A stretch of DNA of 5,567 nt. It comes from Acidilobaceae archaeon. Its GTDB lineage: Archaea > Thermoproteota > Thermoprotei_A > Sulfolobales > Acidilobaceae. Location: NCBI GenBank assembly GCA_027057815.1, contig JALURD010000075.1, positions 1 through 5,567 on the forward strand, written 5' to 3'. The notes beneath the pieces are model-generated. The model searched no databases, was not told where the DNA came from, and worked only from the letters and a program-made list of their open reading frames with translations. This document shows positions 1 to 5,567 of this stretch, piece after piece. The position numbers were made by a program, and so were the translations under genes. Position 1 is the stretch's first letter, and each line of letters starts with the position of its first letter.

Positions 1-1876
1 AGAACCAGTCTATGGCCGAGTTCACGGCTGTCGCCGCCAACACTATCCCTGCGAAGCCGTTCACTATCACCAGGTATATCAGGGCATTGATGTACCACCT
101 GTCGAAGAGGAAGTCGTGTATAACCTTGGCCGCCTTGCTCGTCGCCAGTATCCTCCTGAAGTCCACCCTGGCCACCATGTAGGCTGCCCCGACGAAGGCT
201 ATGGATAGCACTGAGAGGCTGAGCGTCATGATGGCTCCCTTGGTGACTTCAAACTTTATCAGTGGCGCCTCCTCGATGGCTAGCGTGAGGCCCCAAGCCT
301 TGGATAGCAGGCTTGAGACCCCGCTCCAGCCCAGGCCCAGCAGTAGGGCGGCTACAGCCATCACCATGTATGGGACCAGCATAAGCGGCGGGGCTTCGTG
401 TGGCTTCGCATGGACTTTCTCGTATGGAGGCAGGTGGAACACCCTCAGTATCAGCCTGGTTGTGTATGCCGCAGTTAGGGCTGCAGTGACCACGCCTAGC
501 AGGTAGACCCAGGTCAGGTGGGCCTCCTCCGCCGTGGTTAGAGTCATCTCCTTACTGAAAAAGCCGCTCAGCGGCGGAATCCCGGCTAGGCTCAGGCCCG
601 CGAGCCACATGCCCACCGCTGTGGCTTTCATGTACTTGGCGTACTCGCCCATGTAGTCTATGAACCTGTTGTGGGCCACGTGTATGGCCCAGCCTGCTAT
701 GAGGAAGAGTGCAGCCTTGAACACGGCGTGGCTGAGCAGGTGCGCCAGGCCCGCGGCTACTCCGTATGCGAAGGCCTCCGGGTCAGCCTTAATGAGTACT
801 CCAGCGGCGCCTGCAGCAAGGAACATGTAGCCGAGCTGGCTCGCCGTGGAGAATGCCAGTATCAGCTTGAACTCATTGTTGACCAGGGCCATGGTGGCCA
901 TCATGAACGCCGTCAAAGCGCCTATGCCGGCTATTATCTCGAAGTACGTGTACACCTGGTCTACCACGGCGGGGATCCCTGAAGCAAGGGCGCCCGTGAA
1001 GAAGATTGGAGCGAACCTGAGCATGAAGTAGACTCCAGCCTTGACCATGGTGGCTGCGTGTATCAGCGCGGAGACTGGGGTCGGGCCAGTCATAGCCGTC
1101 ACGAGCCACTCGTGGAACGGGAACTGGGCGCTCTTAGCCATGGCTCCGAGAGTGAAGATCAGCAGGGCCGCGGTTAGGTAATGTCCACTGGCTAGCGAGG
1201 CCATCCACTCCGGCGCTTTCTCGGCTATCTCGGGTATGCTAAAGGTACCCGTGAGCGCGTAGATTAGCGCGATACCTGCTATCATGCCGACGTCTCCTAT
1301 CCTGGTGAAGAGTATTGCCCTGAGGCCGCTGTGGCTTGGCGTGAAGTACATCGGGACGCCGAGGGCCTTCCGGCCAGGGACTCCTACCCAGTACTCCTCC
1401 TCATCGGTGTACCAGTGGCCTATTAGGGCGTAGCTAGCCAGCCCAGTGCCCTCCCAGCCGATAAACAGGAGTACTAGGTTGTCGGCTAGGACTAGTAGTA
1501 ACATGCTGCCGACGAAGAATGTTATGAAGAAGAAGTACCTCTGAACTCCCCAGTCGCCCCTCATGTACTCCACGCTGTATAGTGCTATGAGGAAGCTGAG
1601 CCACGACACCACAAGGGACATGACGGCTGCCAGGCCGTCAACGTAGGTTCCGGCCTCCACGTTTATCCATGGTATCCACTTGTAGGTTACATGGATTACC
1701 CTGCCATTGGCTAGCACGTCGTAGGCTACTATAGTTGACACTATCGCTGATGCTAGTATTGAGAGCACTGAGGTCCAGGCGAAGACTTTCTCCTCACGGT
1801 AGCCAGCCACCCATAGCAGGGCCAGGATCCCGGCCCCAATGTATGGTATAGCCCAGATGAGTGTTGGATCCACCAC
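1..1876 (-). CDS. nuoL: NuoL, antiporter-like proton-pumping subunit of complex I (3' end outside window)
   Basis: Distal proton-pumping membrane subunit. I translated 625 uninterrupted residues from a GTG start at 1876; the C-terminus lies beyond position 1. An in-frame TGA at 1883-1885 excludes a longer start, and GTG at 1873 is the only close alternative. The first GTG sits 9 nt after a G-run ribosome-binding site. NuoL signatures are IGWEGTGLASYALIGHWY (139-156), AKSAQFPFHEW (247-257), GPTPVSALIHAATMVKAG (264-281), SHAVFKAALFL (382-392) and AGIPPLSGFFSKE (431-442). Likely proton-path residues by alignment to remembered E. coli numbering are E142 (E144), D195 (D178), K248 (K229), H273 (H254), K387 (K342) and K441 (K399). 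Two insertions against E. coli lie near 157-186 and 355-375. The FLFDRWYINALIY segment (589-601) matches the usual start of the lateral-helix region, so perhaps 40-70 residues are missing. It follows nuoM after 17 nt. Identification is firm. Confidence 0.96.
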   Translation of the reverse strand, partial: MVDPTLIWAIPYIGAGILALLWVAGYREEKVFAWTSVLSILASAIVSTIVAYDVLANGRVIHVTYKWIPWINVEAGTYVDGLAAVMSLVVSWLSFLIALYSVEYMRGDWGVQRYFFFITFFVGSMLLLVLADNLVLLFIGWEGTGLASYALIGHWYTDEEEYWVGVPGRKALGVPMYFTPSHSGLRAILFTRIGDVGMIAGIALIYALTGTFSIPEIAEKAPEWMASLASGHYLTAALLIFTLGAMAKSAQFPFHEWLVTAMTGPTPVSALIHAATMVKAGVYFMLRFAPIFFTGALASGIPAVVDQVYTYFEIIAGIGALTAFMMATMALVNNEFKLILAFSTASQLGYMFLAAGAAGVLIKADPEAFAYGVAAGLAHLLSHAVFKAALFLIAGWAIHVAHNRFIDYMGEYAKYMKATAVGMWLAGLSLAGIPPLSGFFSKEMTLTTAEEAHLTWVYLLGVVTAALTAAYTTRLILRVFHLPPYEKVHAKPHEAPPLMLVPYMVMAVAALLLGLGWSGVSSLLSKAWGLTLAIEEAPLIKFEVTKGAIMTLSLSVLSIAFVGAAYMVARVDFRRILATSKAAKVIHDFLFDRWYINALIYLVIVNGFAGIVLAATAVNSAIDWF

Positions 1877-1880
1877 TGCC

Positions 1881-1890
1881 GATCACCCCC
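1881..1890 (-). promoter_or_regulatory. Ribosome-binding site of nuoL
   Basis: The minus strand reads GGGGGTGATC, close to a full complement of the archaeal 16S 3' end (GAUCACCUCC). It lies in the 17-nt gap after nuoM, with 9 nt between the G-run and the GTG at 1876. The TGA inside it is in frame with nuoL, so the site both recruits the ribosome and limits the start choice. Confidence 0.85.
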
Positions 1891-1893
1891 AGG

Positions 1894-3450
1894 CTACCCG
1901 AGGAGGGATAGGTGCTCGACAACGCTCAGCGCGGTGGCCGCCTCGTATGGCCCTATGAAGGCGTTGGCTGCCAGGAAGACTAGGAAGCCTATCACTACTA
2001 TGGCTAGTATGCTGTTGACCAGGATCCCACCCTCGCCGGGGGCCTCCTTTATCTTCGGCTCACCGTAGAATATCCTCTTCATTGTTATGAAGCTGTAGGC
2101 CGCCGATACGCCTAGCGCTAGCACTAGGGCTGTTACCAGTATTAGGAATGAGTTGGGGGATCCCCCGTAGACTGCGAGGAGGCCGAGTATCACAAGAAGC
2201 TCGGCCCAGAAGCCGAATGCTGGCGGGATCCCTGCTAGGTTTAGGAAGCCGAAGAGTGAGGCCGCCGCGGTCTTGGGGTATAGCCTCGCCAGGCCACCCA
2301 TCTTCCTGATGTCCCTTAGGCCGTGGAGTGTTGCTATGAATACTCCTGCAGTCATGAAGAGTATGGCCTTGCCTATGGCGTGTGATAAGTAGAAGAGCAT
2401 CGCCCCTGCTATCCCGAGCTTGGTCATAGTCCCTATTCCCGCTAGGATGTAGCCCATCTGGCTGACACTAGAGTAGGCTAGGAACCTCTTGAAGTCGGTT
2501 TGGCTGAGCGCTACGAGGCCTCCGTAGATTATTGTTGCCAGGCCCAGTGCTACGAGTATATCCCTCCACCCCAGAAGGGTCTCCGGGAAGGCTGGTATCA
2601 CGAACCTTGCGATGGCGTAGCCGGCCAGGCCGATGAGGTTCGGGGATAAGAGCGCGGATATGGGCGTGGGGGCCTCGGCGTGCGCGTATGGAAGCCACAT
2701 GTGAACGCCTATGATGGCCATCTTGACGAACAGGCCCACCAGCATTAGAGCGGCTATAACCCTCGCCGCGCCGCCTACGAGTGTCTCTGCAACAACAGGT
2801 TGGAGGCCGGGGACTGTTAGGTAGTCGAATGTCCCGGCCTTGACTCCGTAGTATATTATACCGGCGAGTAGTAGAGCGGCACCTACATGGGTCCATACGA
2901 AGTATAGAAGTGCTATCCTCCTCCTATCGCCATAGCCGTAGTAAGCGATCAGTAGGAATGACGGGACGAGGGTTAGCTCGAGGAATACGTAGAAGACTAC
3001 CAGGTTTGTCGAGAGTGCTAAGCCGAGCATGGCGGCGGAGAAGAGGTTGTAAAGCATGAAGTACACTCCCATGCTTGGGGGCTCCTCGCCCTCAGCCCTC
3101 ATCTCCTCTATCCTGACCCTCATGTATGGCACGCTGTAGAGGGCGACGAAGGACGTCACGAGCGACACGCCGAAGACTATGGGAGCCGAGAGCGCGTCTA
3201 ACGCAAGAGCCACAGTACCGAAGCGTATGGTTTCAGCCTTGTAGTAGAGCGGGTCAAGGACGCCCTGGGGCAGAGCCCCCGCAGCCGCATAGTAGGCCAC
3301 GTAGACCATTGGGATGGCTAGGGATAGGAACGACGCCACCGCGTAGGCCCGCACCTGCTCCTCCCTGCGTGGGCCTGCCAGCCAGGCGGCTATCCCCACG
3401 AGTATGGGTAGAAGGACGCTAATCCATAGGATAGGGATCCCCGCCTCCAC
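1894..3450 (-). CDS. nuoM: NuoM, antiporter-like proton-pumping subunit of complex I
   Basis: Complete 518-residue integral membrane protein of the Nuo/Mrp antiporter-like family, close in length to bacterial NuoM (about 500). GTG start and TAG stop. Motifs: VFLELTLVPSFLLIAYYGYG (155-174) with TM5 E158; GLFVKMAIIGVHMWLPYAHA (239-258) with TM7 K243; EAPTPISALLSP (259-270) beginning the broken TM7-TM8 region; QTDFKRFLAYSSVSQMGYIL (317-336); SHAIGKAILF (356-365); RDIRKMGGL (379-387), the usual NuoM signature; and AGIPPAFGFWAE (406-417) with TM12 E417. By alignment to remembered E. coli numbering, E158, K243 and E417 match E144, K234 and E407. The TM8 lysine (K265) is replaced by G274, and D246 by Y255. 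K361 is an extra TM11 lysine. The EAPTP/RDIRKMGGL style supports M rather than N or L. It starts 2 nt after nuoK. Confidence 0.95.
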   Translation of the reverse strand: MEAGIPILWISVLLPILVGIAAWLAGPRREEQVRAYAVASFLSLAIPMVYVAYYAAAGALPQGVLDPLYYKAETIRFGTVALALDALSAPIVFGVSLVTSFVALYSVPYMRVRIEEMRAEGEEPPSMGVYFMLYNLFSAAMLGLALSTNLVVFYVFLELTLVPSFLLIAYYGYGDRRRIALLYFVWTHVGAALLLAGIIYYGVKAGTFDYLTVPGLQPVVAETLVGGAARVIAALMLVGLFVKMAIIGVHMWLPYAHAEAPTPISALLSPNLIGLAGYAIARFVIPAFPETLLGWRDILVALGLATIIYGGLVALSQTDFKRFLAYSSVSQMGYILAGIGTMTKLGIAGAMLFYLSHAIGKAILFMTAGVFIATLHGLRDIRKMGGLARLYPKTAAASLFGFLNLAGIPPAFGFWAELLVILGLLAVYGGSPNSFLILVTALVLALGVSAAYSFITMKRIFYGEPKIKEAPGEGGILVNSILAIVVIGFLVFLAANAFIGPYEAATALSVVEHLSLLG

Positions 3451-3452
3451 GG

Positions 3453-3767
3453 CTACACCCCCTCCTCCTCAAGGCCCGTGGTCTCGAAGGTCCTAACCTG
3501 CCTGTAGAGGCCGGCGAGTATCGCCATTGTAACGATGACCTCCGCCGCCACTACTGCAACGAGCAGGATGGCCACAATGCTAGCCATAATCGGCTGGAAG
3601 GATAGGTATGCGACTATTCCAAGGAGGATCCCGTTGAATATCACCTCGAGTGACAGCAGCATCCTCAACATGTTATTAGTGGACGTCAGGCCGTAGACTC
3701 CTATAGCCACTAGGGCTAGCGAGGCGGCGAAGGCTACCTCCCCGACAGCCTTCTCAATCAACGCCAT
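3453..3767 (-). CDS. nuoK: NuoK, small three-helix membrane subunit of complex I
   Basis: Complete 104-residue protein, the normal size for NuoK (about 100), homologous to MrpC. Three hydrophobic helices are seen at roughly 12-28, 33-55 and 61-87. The family's two buried proton-path glutamates are present: E41 in MLLSLEVIFNG (36-46), matching E. coli E36, and E76 in VAAEVIVTMAIL (73-84), matching E. coli E72. In complex I this subunit links the NuoH/J region to the antiporter-like subunits. ATG start, TAG stop. The start is fixed by a GAGGAGGGGTGAG site that overlaps the end of nuoJ, with a 2-nt gap between the genes. The acidic tail EEEGV is encoded by the same bases that form the nuoM ribosome-binding site. 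Call is firm from motifs, length and place. Confidence 0.95.
   Translation of the reverse strand: MALIEKAVGEVAFAASLALVAIGVYGLTSTNNMLRMLLSLEVIFNGILLGIVAYLSFQPIMASIVAILLVAVVAAEVIVTMAILAGLYRQVRTFETTGLEEEGV
3456..3462 (-). promoter_or_regulatory. Ribosome-binding site of nuoM, inside the 3' end of nuoK
   Basis: The minus strand reads GGGGGTG, 7 nt (G-run to start) before the GTG at 3450, and is preceded by further GAGGAGG. It lies entirely within the last codons of nuoK, just before its TAG, which suits translational coupling of the two genes. Confidence 0.75.
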
Positions 3768-3769
3768 GG

Positions 3770-4258
3770 CTACTCACCCCTCCTCGCTACAGCGATTGCT
3801 TCGAGCAGCGTGGCGGCGAGGGCCACTACCAGCACCCATAGGACGGGCGAGTACTTTGAGAGCAATACTTGAGCTACCTCGGTCACTGTATATGCGCCTG
3901 GGTGCGCGTACGCCTTGAAGAGGCCTGTTGCCGCTAGGACCACCGCCAGACCTGCCAGGATCCCCGAGGCTGCCAGGATGCCGGGAGCCTCACTCCTGGC
4001 CTCGGGGCCTCCACCGCCAAGCATTGAAATGGACATAATTATGAACATCACGGCGGCTCCAACATAGACGACTACAATGAATGCAGCTACCAATCCGAAG
4101 CCGAGGAGGGCAACAAATGCCGCTGTCATTGAGCCGAGGAGGGCAAGAGCTATGCTGGAGTAGACTAGATCCTTATGCCTTACCACGTAGTAAGCCGTGA
4201 CCAGCATGGCCCCCGTGAGGAGGGCTGCCATGTACGGATAGTAGTCTACTAGAGCCAC
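3770..4258 (-). CDS. nuoJ: NuoJ, membrane subunit of complex I
   Basis: Complete 162-residue hydrophobic protein, slightly shorter than E. coli NuoJ (184). About five helices are visible, near 9-27, 32-52, 55-80, 92-114 and 138-158. The third holds the family signature, AAFIVVVYVGAAVMFIIM (58-75). Its Y65 aligns with the conserved tyrosine of the TM3 region that forms a pi-bulge in solved complex I structures and is thought to gate the E-channel water path. The loop after it is short and Gly-rich (GGGGPEARSE, 81-90). The start is GTG, sharing one base with the nuoI stop (TAGTG). A GGGGGGTGG site 9 nt upstream supports this start over the ATG at residue 10. The gene appears single and unsplit. 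Function is by family and context, since NuoJ sequences are weakly conserved. Confidence 0.92.
   Translation of the reverse strand: MALVDYYPYMAALLTGAMLVTAYYVVRHKDLVYSSIALALLGSMTAAFVALLGFGLVAAFIVVVYVGAAVMFIIMSISMLGGGGPEARSEAPGILAASGILAGLAVVLAATGLFKAYAHPGAYTVTEVAQVLLSKYSPVLWVLVVALAATLLEAIAVARRGE
3774..3785 (-). promoter_or_regulatory. Ribosome-binding site of nuoK, inside the 3' end of nuoJ
   Basis: The minus strand reads GAGGAGGGGTGA. Nine nt separate its G-run from the ATG at 3767. It encodes the last residues of NuoJ (RRGE) and runs up to its TAG. Confidence 0.75.
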
Positions 4259-4806
4259 TACTTGCCACCCCCCTCCTCAACTCTAACCTTAACCAGGCCC
4301 CTCTCAGGATCGAAGACGTACCTTACAGGGGCTCCCTCGCCCACAGCGGGACTCTTAGGTTCAACCTGGAACTGCTCTAGATTCCATTTCATCTCCTCCA
4401 GATTCATGTATACAACGTCGTGGACTGGTATATGATATAGCGCCTCGACTGGGCAGACGTCAACGCAGTAGCCGCAGAATATACAGCGCTGGTAGTTTAT
4501 GACAGGGTACTTCTTCAGCTTAGGCTTGCCCGTCTTAGGGTCTTTTATTTGGAGCTTAATCATTTTCATGGCCGCAGCCGGGCATATCCTTGCGCATGAC
4601 TCGCACCCAATACACTTAGCCTTCTTTAATATGATGAAGCCTCTATACGTGTCCCTTAGTTTTATGTACTCTTTGGGGTAGTCGAGCGTTATCCTGTTGG
4701 GGTTTACGAAGTACTTGAGCCCGAGAGCTAGGAGTGAGAGGTTGCTTCCCACAGCCTTGGCGAAGCTGTAAGGTGGAACCTTCTTCTCCGCAAACCTAGG
4801 AGGCAT
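4258..4806 (-). CDS. nuoI: NuoI, 2x[4Fe-4S] ferredoxin-like subunit of complex I
   Basis: Complete 182-residue peripheral-arm subunit that passes electrons through clusters N6a and N6b toward NuoB and the quinone site. Two classic 8Fe ferredoxin motifs are intact: CIGCESCARICP (C65, C68, C71, C75) and CIFCGYCVDVCP (C108, C111, C114, C118), each ending in Cys-Pro. The N-terminal part, with an amphipathic stretch (about 15-35) followed by ITLDYPKEY (39-47), matches the family's membrane-contacting lead and conserved YPEEY box. VEALYHIPVHDVVYMNLEEM (120-139) matches the segment after the second motif. A Lys-rich linker (88-99) lies between the clusters. ATG start, TAG stop, 2 nt after nuoH. The C-terminal extension is charged and ends EEGGGK, encoded by the nuoJ ribosome-binding site. 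Electron donor is unknown; a ferredoxin is possible by inference only. Confidence 0.96.
   Translation of the reverse strand: MPPRFAEKKVPPYSFAKAVGSNLSLLALGLKYFVNPNRITLDYPKEYIKLRDTYRGFIILKKAKCIGCESCARICPAAAMKMIKLQIKDPKTGKPKLKKYPVINYQRCIFCGYCVDVCPVEALYHIPVHDVVYMNLEEMKWNLEQFQVEPKSPAVGEGAPVRYVFDPERGLVKVRVEEGGGK
4266..4273 (-). promoter_or_regulatory. Ribosome-binding site of nuoJ, inside the 3' end of nuoI
   Basis: The minus strand reads GGGGGGTGG, counting the adjacent base, with GAGGA before it. There are 9 nt from the G-run to the GTG at 4258. It encodes the Gly-rich tail of NuoI, and the start codon then overlaps the nuoI stop by one base, a layout typical of stop-start coupling. Confidence 0.75.
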
Positions 4807-4808
4807 CC

Positions 4809-5567
4809 CTACACCACCCCCAGGTACGCTAGGAGTATGCTAAGCCCGAAGCCAGCTAGCGTTAGCGGGAAGACCACGCGCCAGGCCAGGTCTAGGGCCT
4901 GGTCTATCCTATACCTTCCATAGACCGCTCTGAGGAAGCTGAGGAACGCCATTATCACCGCGGCTTTAGCCATGATTACTAGGGCTGGTAGCAGATAGCC
5001 CTCGATCACGCCGGCGCCTGGCTGCGGGTCTAGGGGCTTCCAGCCGCCGAGGAAGAATAGCGCTATGAGGACGGAGTAGACGTACCTCCTAATGTAGGCC
5101 GAACCCATGTTTATGCCATACATGAGCCCGCTGTACTCCGTGAAAGCACCCGCGACTATCTCATTCTCGGCTTCGGGTATCTCGAAGGGGAATCCGCTTG
5201 TAGCCATGAGCACTGCTATTATCGCCGCCACAAAGGCTAGCGGGTTCAGAAGGGCGAATATCTTACCCCCAGCCTGAGCCTCAACCACCTCCACCGCGTT
5301 CATGCTGCCAGCCAGCACCGCTGCTGATAGCAGGGAGGCTATCGCCACTATCTCGTAAGCAGTTATCAGGTAGGATTCCCTCATGCCACCTATCACGGCG
5401 AACTTGTTGTTGGAAGCCCAAGCGGCTGCTATAATGAATATCGGCCCTAGCGTGGTTAGGGCGAGAGCTACGAGGACGCTGTAATCCATCGGTATGGGCC
5501 ACGTCTGGGGTAGAGGCGACACTGGTATGGCTGCGAGGGGTAGTAGTGACACCACGAGCCCGGCTAG
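4809..5567 (-). CDS. nuoH: NuoH, quinone-site membrane subunit of complex I (5' end outside window)
   Basis: The last 252 residues are visible, numbered from the window edge; the frame stays open through position 5567. The GTG at 5555 is not a credible start, because full NuoH is about 325 residues or more. The missing N-terminal part (perhaps 90-110 residues) should hold the ERR and QxRxGPNxxG-type quinone-site motifs. Visible signatures are WASNNKFAVIGGMRES (50-65), matching the SNNKY box of E. coli; TAYEI with E72; the acidic E-channel loop FPFEIPEAENEIVAGAFTEY (126-145) with E129, E132, E134, E136 and E144; FFLGGW (171-176); and RAVYGRYRIDQ (213-223) near the C-terminus. Residue E129 stands where E. 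coli has Asp. NuoH forms the junction between the peripheral arm and the proton channels and feeds NuoJ/K. It ends 2 nt before nuoI with TAG. Confidence 0.95.
   Translation of the reverse strand, partial: LAGLVVSLLPLAAIPVSPLPQTWPIPMDYSVLVALALTTLGPIFIIAAAWASNNKFAVIGGMRESYLITAYEIVAIASLLSAAVLAGSMNAVEVVEAQAGGKIFALLNPLAFVAAIIAVLMATSGFPFEIPEAENEIVAGAFTEYSGLMYGINMGSAYIRRYVYSVLIALFFLGGWKPLDPQPGAGVIEGYLLPALVIMAKAAVIMAFLSFLRAVYGRYRIDQALDLAWRVVFPLTLAGFGLSILLAYLGVV
4812..4821 (-). promoter_or_regulatory. Ribosome-binding site of nuoI, inside the 3' end of nuoH
   Basis: The minus strand reads GGGGGTGGTG directly before the nuoH TAG. Ten nt separate the G-run from the ATG at 4806. It encodes the last NuoH residues (GVV). 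Confidence 0.75.

Noticed and set aside
671..1109. Several plus- and minus-strand frames of 60-103 codons within nuoL
   Set aside because: They overlap the NuoL TM7-TM11 core, have no family resemblance or start signal, and the NuoL frame is open through the whole region.
1877..1893. Possible promoter in the widest gap (nuoM-nuoL)
   Set aside because: Only 17 nt, occupied mainly by the ribosome-binding site; no room for a BRE/TATA element, and none seen just upstream.
570..2240. Similar DNA near 575-600 and 2222-2240 that looked like a repeat
   Set aside because: Both encode the shared AGIPPxxGF motif of NuoL and NuoM, so this is ancient paralogy and not a mobile or recent repeat.
2468..2896. 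Second minus-strand frame inside nuoM
   Set aside because: Shifted frame within the conserved core of NuoM, with an Arg/Pro-rich product; the NuoM frame is intact with all its motifs, so neither a frameshift nor a nested gene is supported.
3126..3422. Open plus-strand frame opposite the start of nuoM
   Set aside because: Arg/Pro-rich low-complexity product, no ribosome-binding site seen, and fully antisense to a clear conserved gene; a byproduct of GC-rich codon structure.
4809..5555. nuoH starting at GTG 5555 as a short, complete gene
   Set aside because: The frame stays open to the window edge, and the visible part aligns with only the C-terminal two thirds to three quarters of NuoH.

Overview
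The window is one tightly packed stretch of a complex I (Nuo-type, proton-pumping oxidoreductase) operon. Every gene lies on the minus strand, so transcription runs from high to low coordinates. In that order the genes are nuoH (5' part outside the window), nuoI, nuoJ, nuoK, nuoM and nuoL (3' end outside the window). Coding sequence fills almost all of the window. The gaps are 2 nt (H-I), a 1-nt overlap (I-J), 2 nt (J-K), 2 nt (K-M) and 17 nt (M-L). No promoter, terminator, RNA gene, mobile element, CRISPR array or independent plus-strand gene could be supported.

The source looks like a thermophilic archaeon of the Thermoproteota (Crenarchaeota), perhaps a Desulfurococcales- or Acidilobales-like lineage. 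The grounds are strong GGGGGTG(ATC)-type ribosome-binding sites complementary to the archaeal 16S 3' end, frequent GTG starts (J, M and L), heavy use of AGG, ATA and CTA codons, TAG as the stop of all five visible gene ends, and moderately high GC. This is inference from composition and protein style; no marker gene fixes the taxon.

The encoded proteins form the membrane arm plus one Fe-S subunit. NuoH holds the quinone-site/E-channel junction. NuoI carries two [4Fe-4S] clusters (N6a and N6b). NuoJ and NuoK continue the proton path with membrane glutamates. NuoM and NuoL are antiporter-like proton pumps. The NADH-input module (NuoEFG) is not seen. Archaeal complexes of this type usually lack it, but the window cannot settle that.

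This is a known system rather than a new one. The points worth a second look are in the detail. NuoM lacks the TM8 lysine and has glycine there, while NuoL carries a lysine at the aligned place. NuoL has two insertions relative to E. coli. The order is K-M-L rather than K-L-M. Ribosome-binding sites are built into the 3' ends of the preceding genes and set their C-terminal residues.
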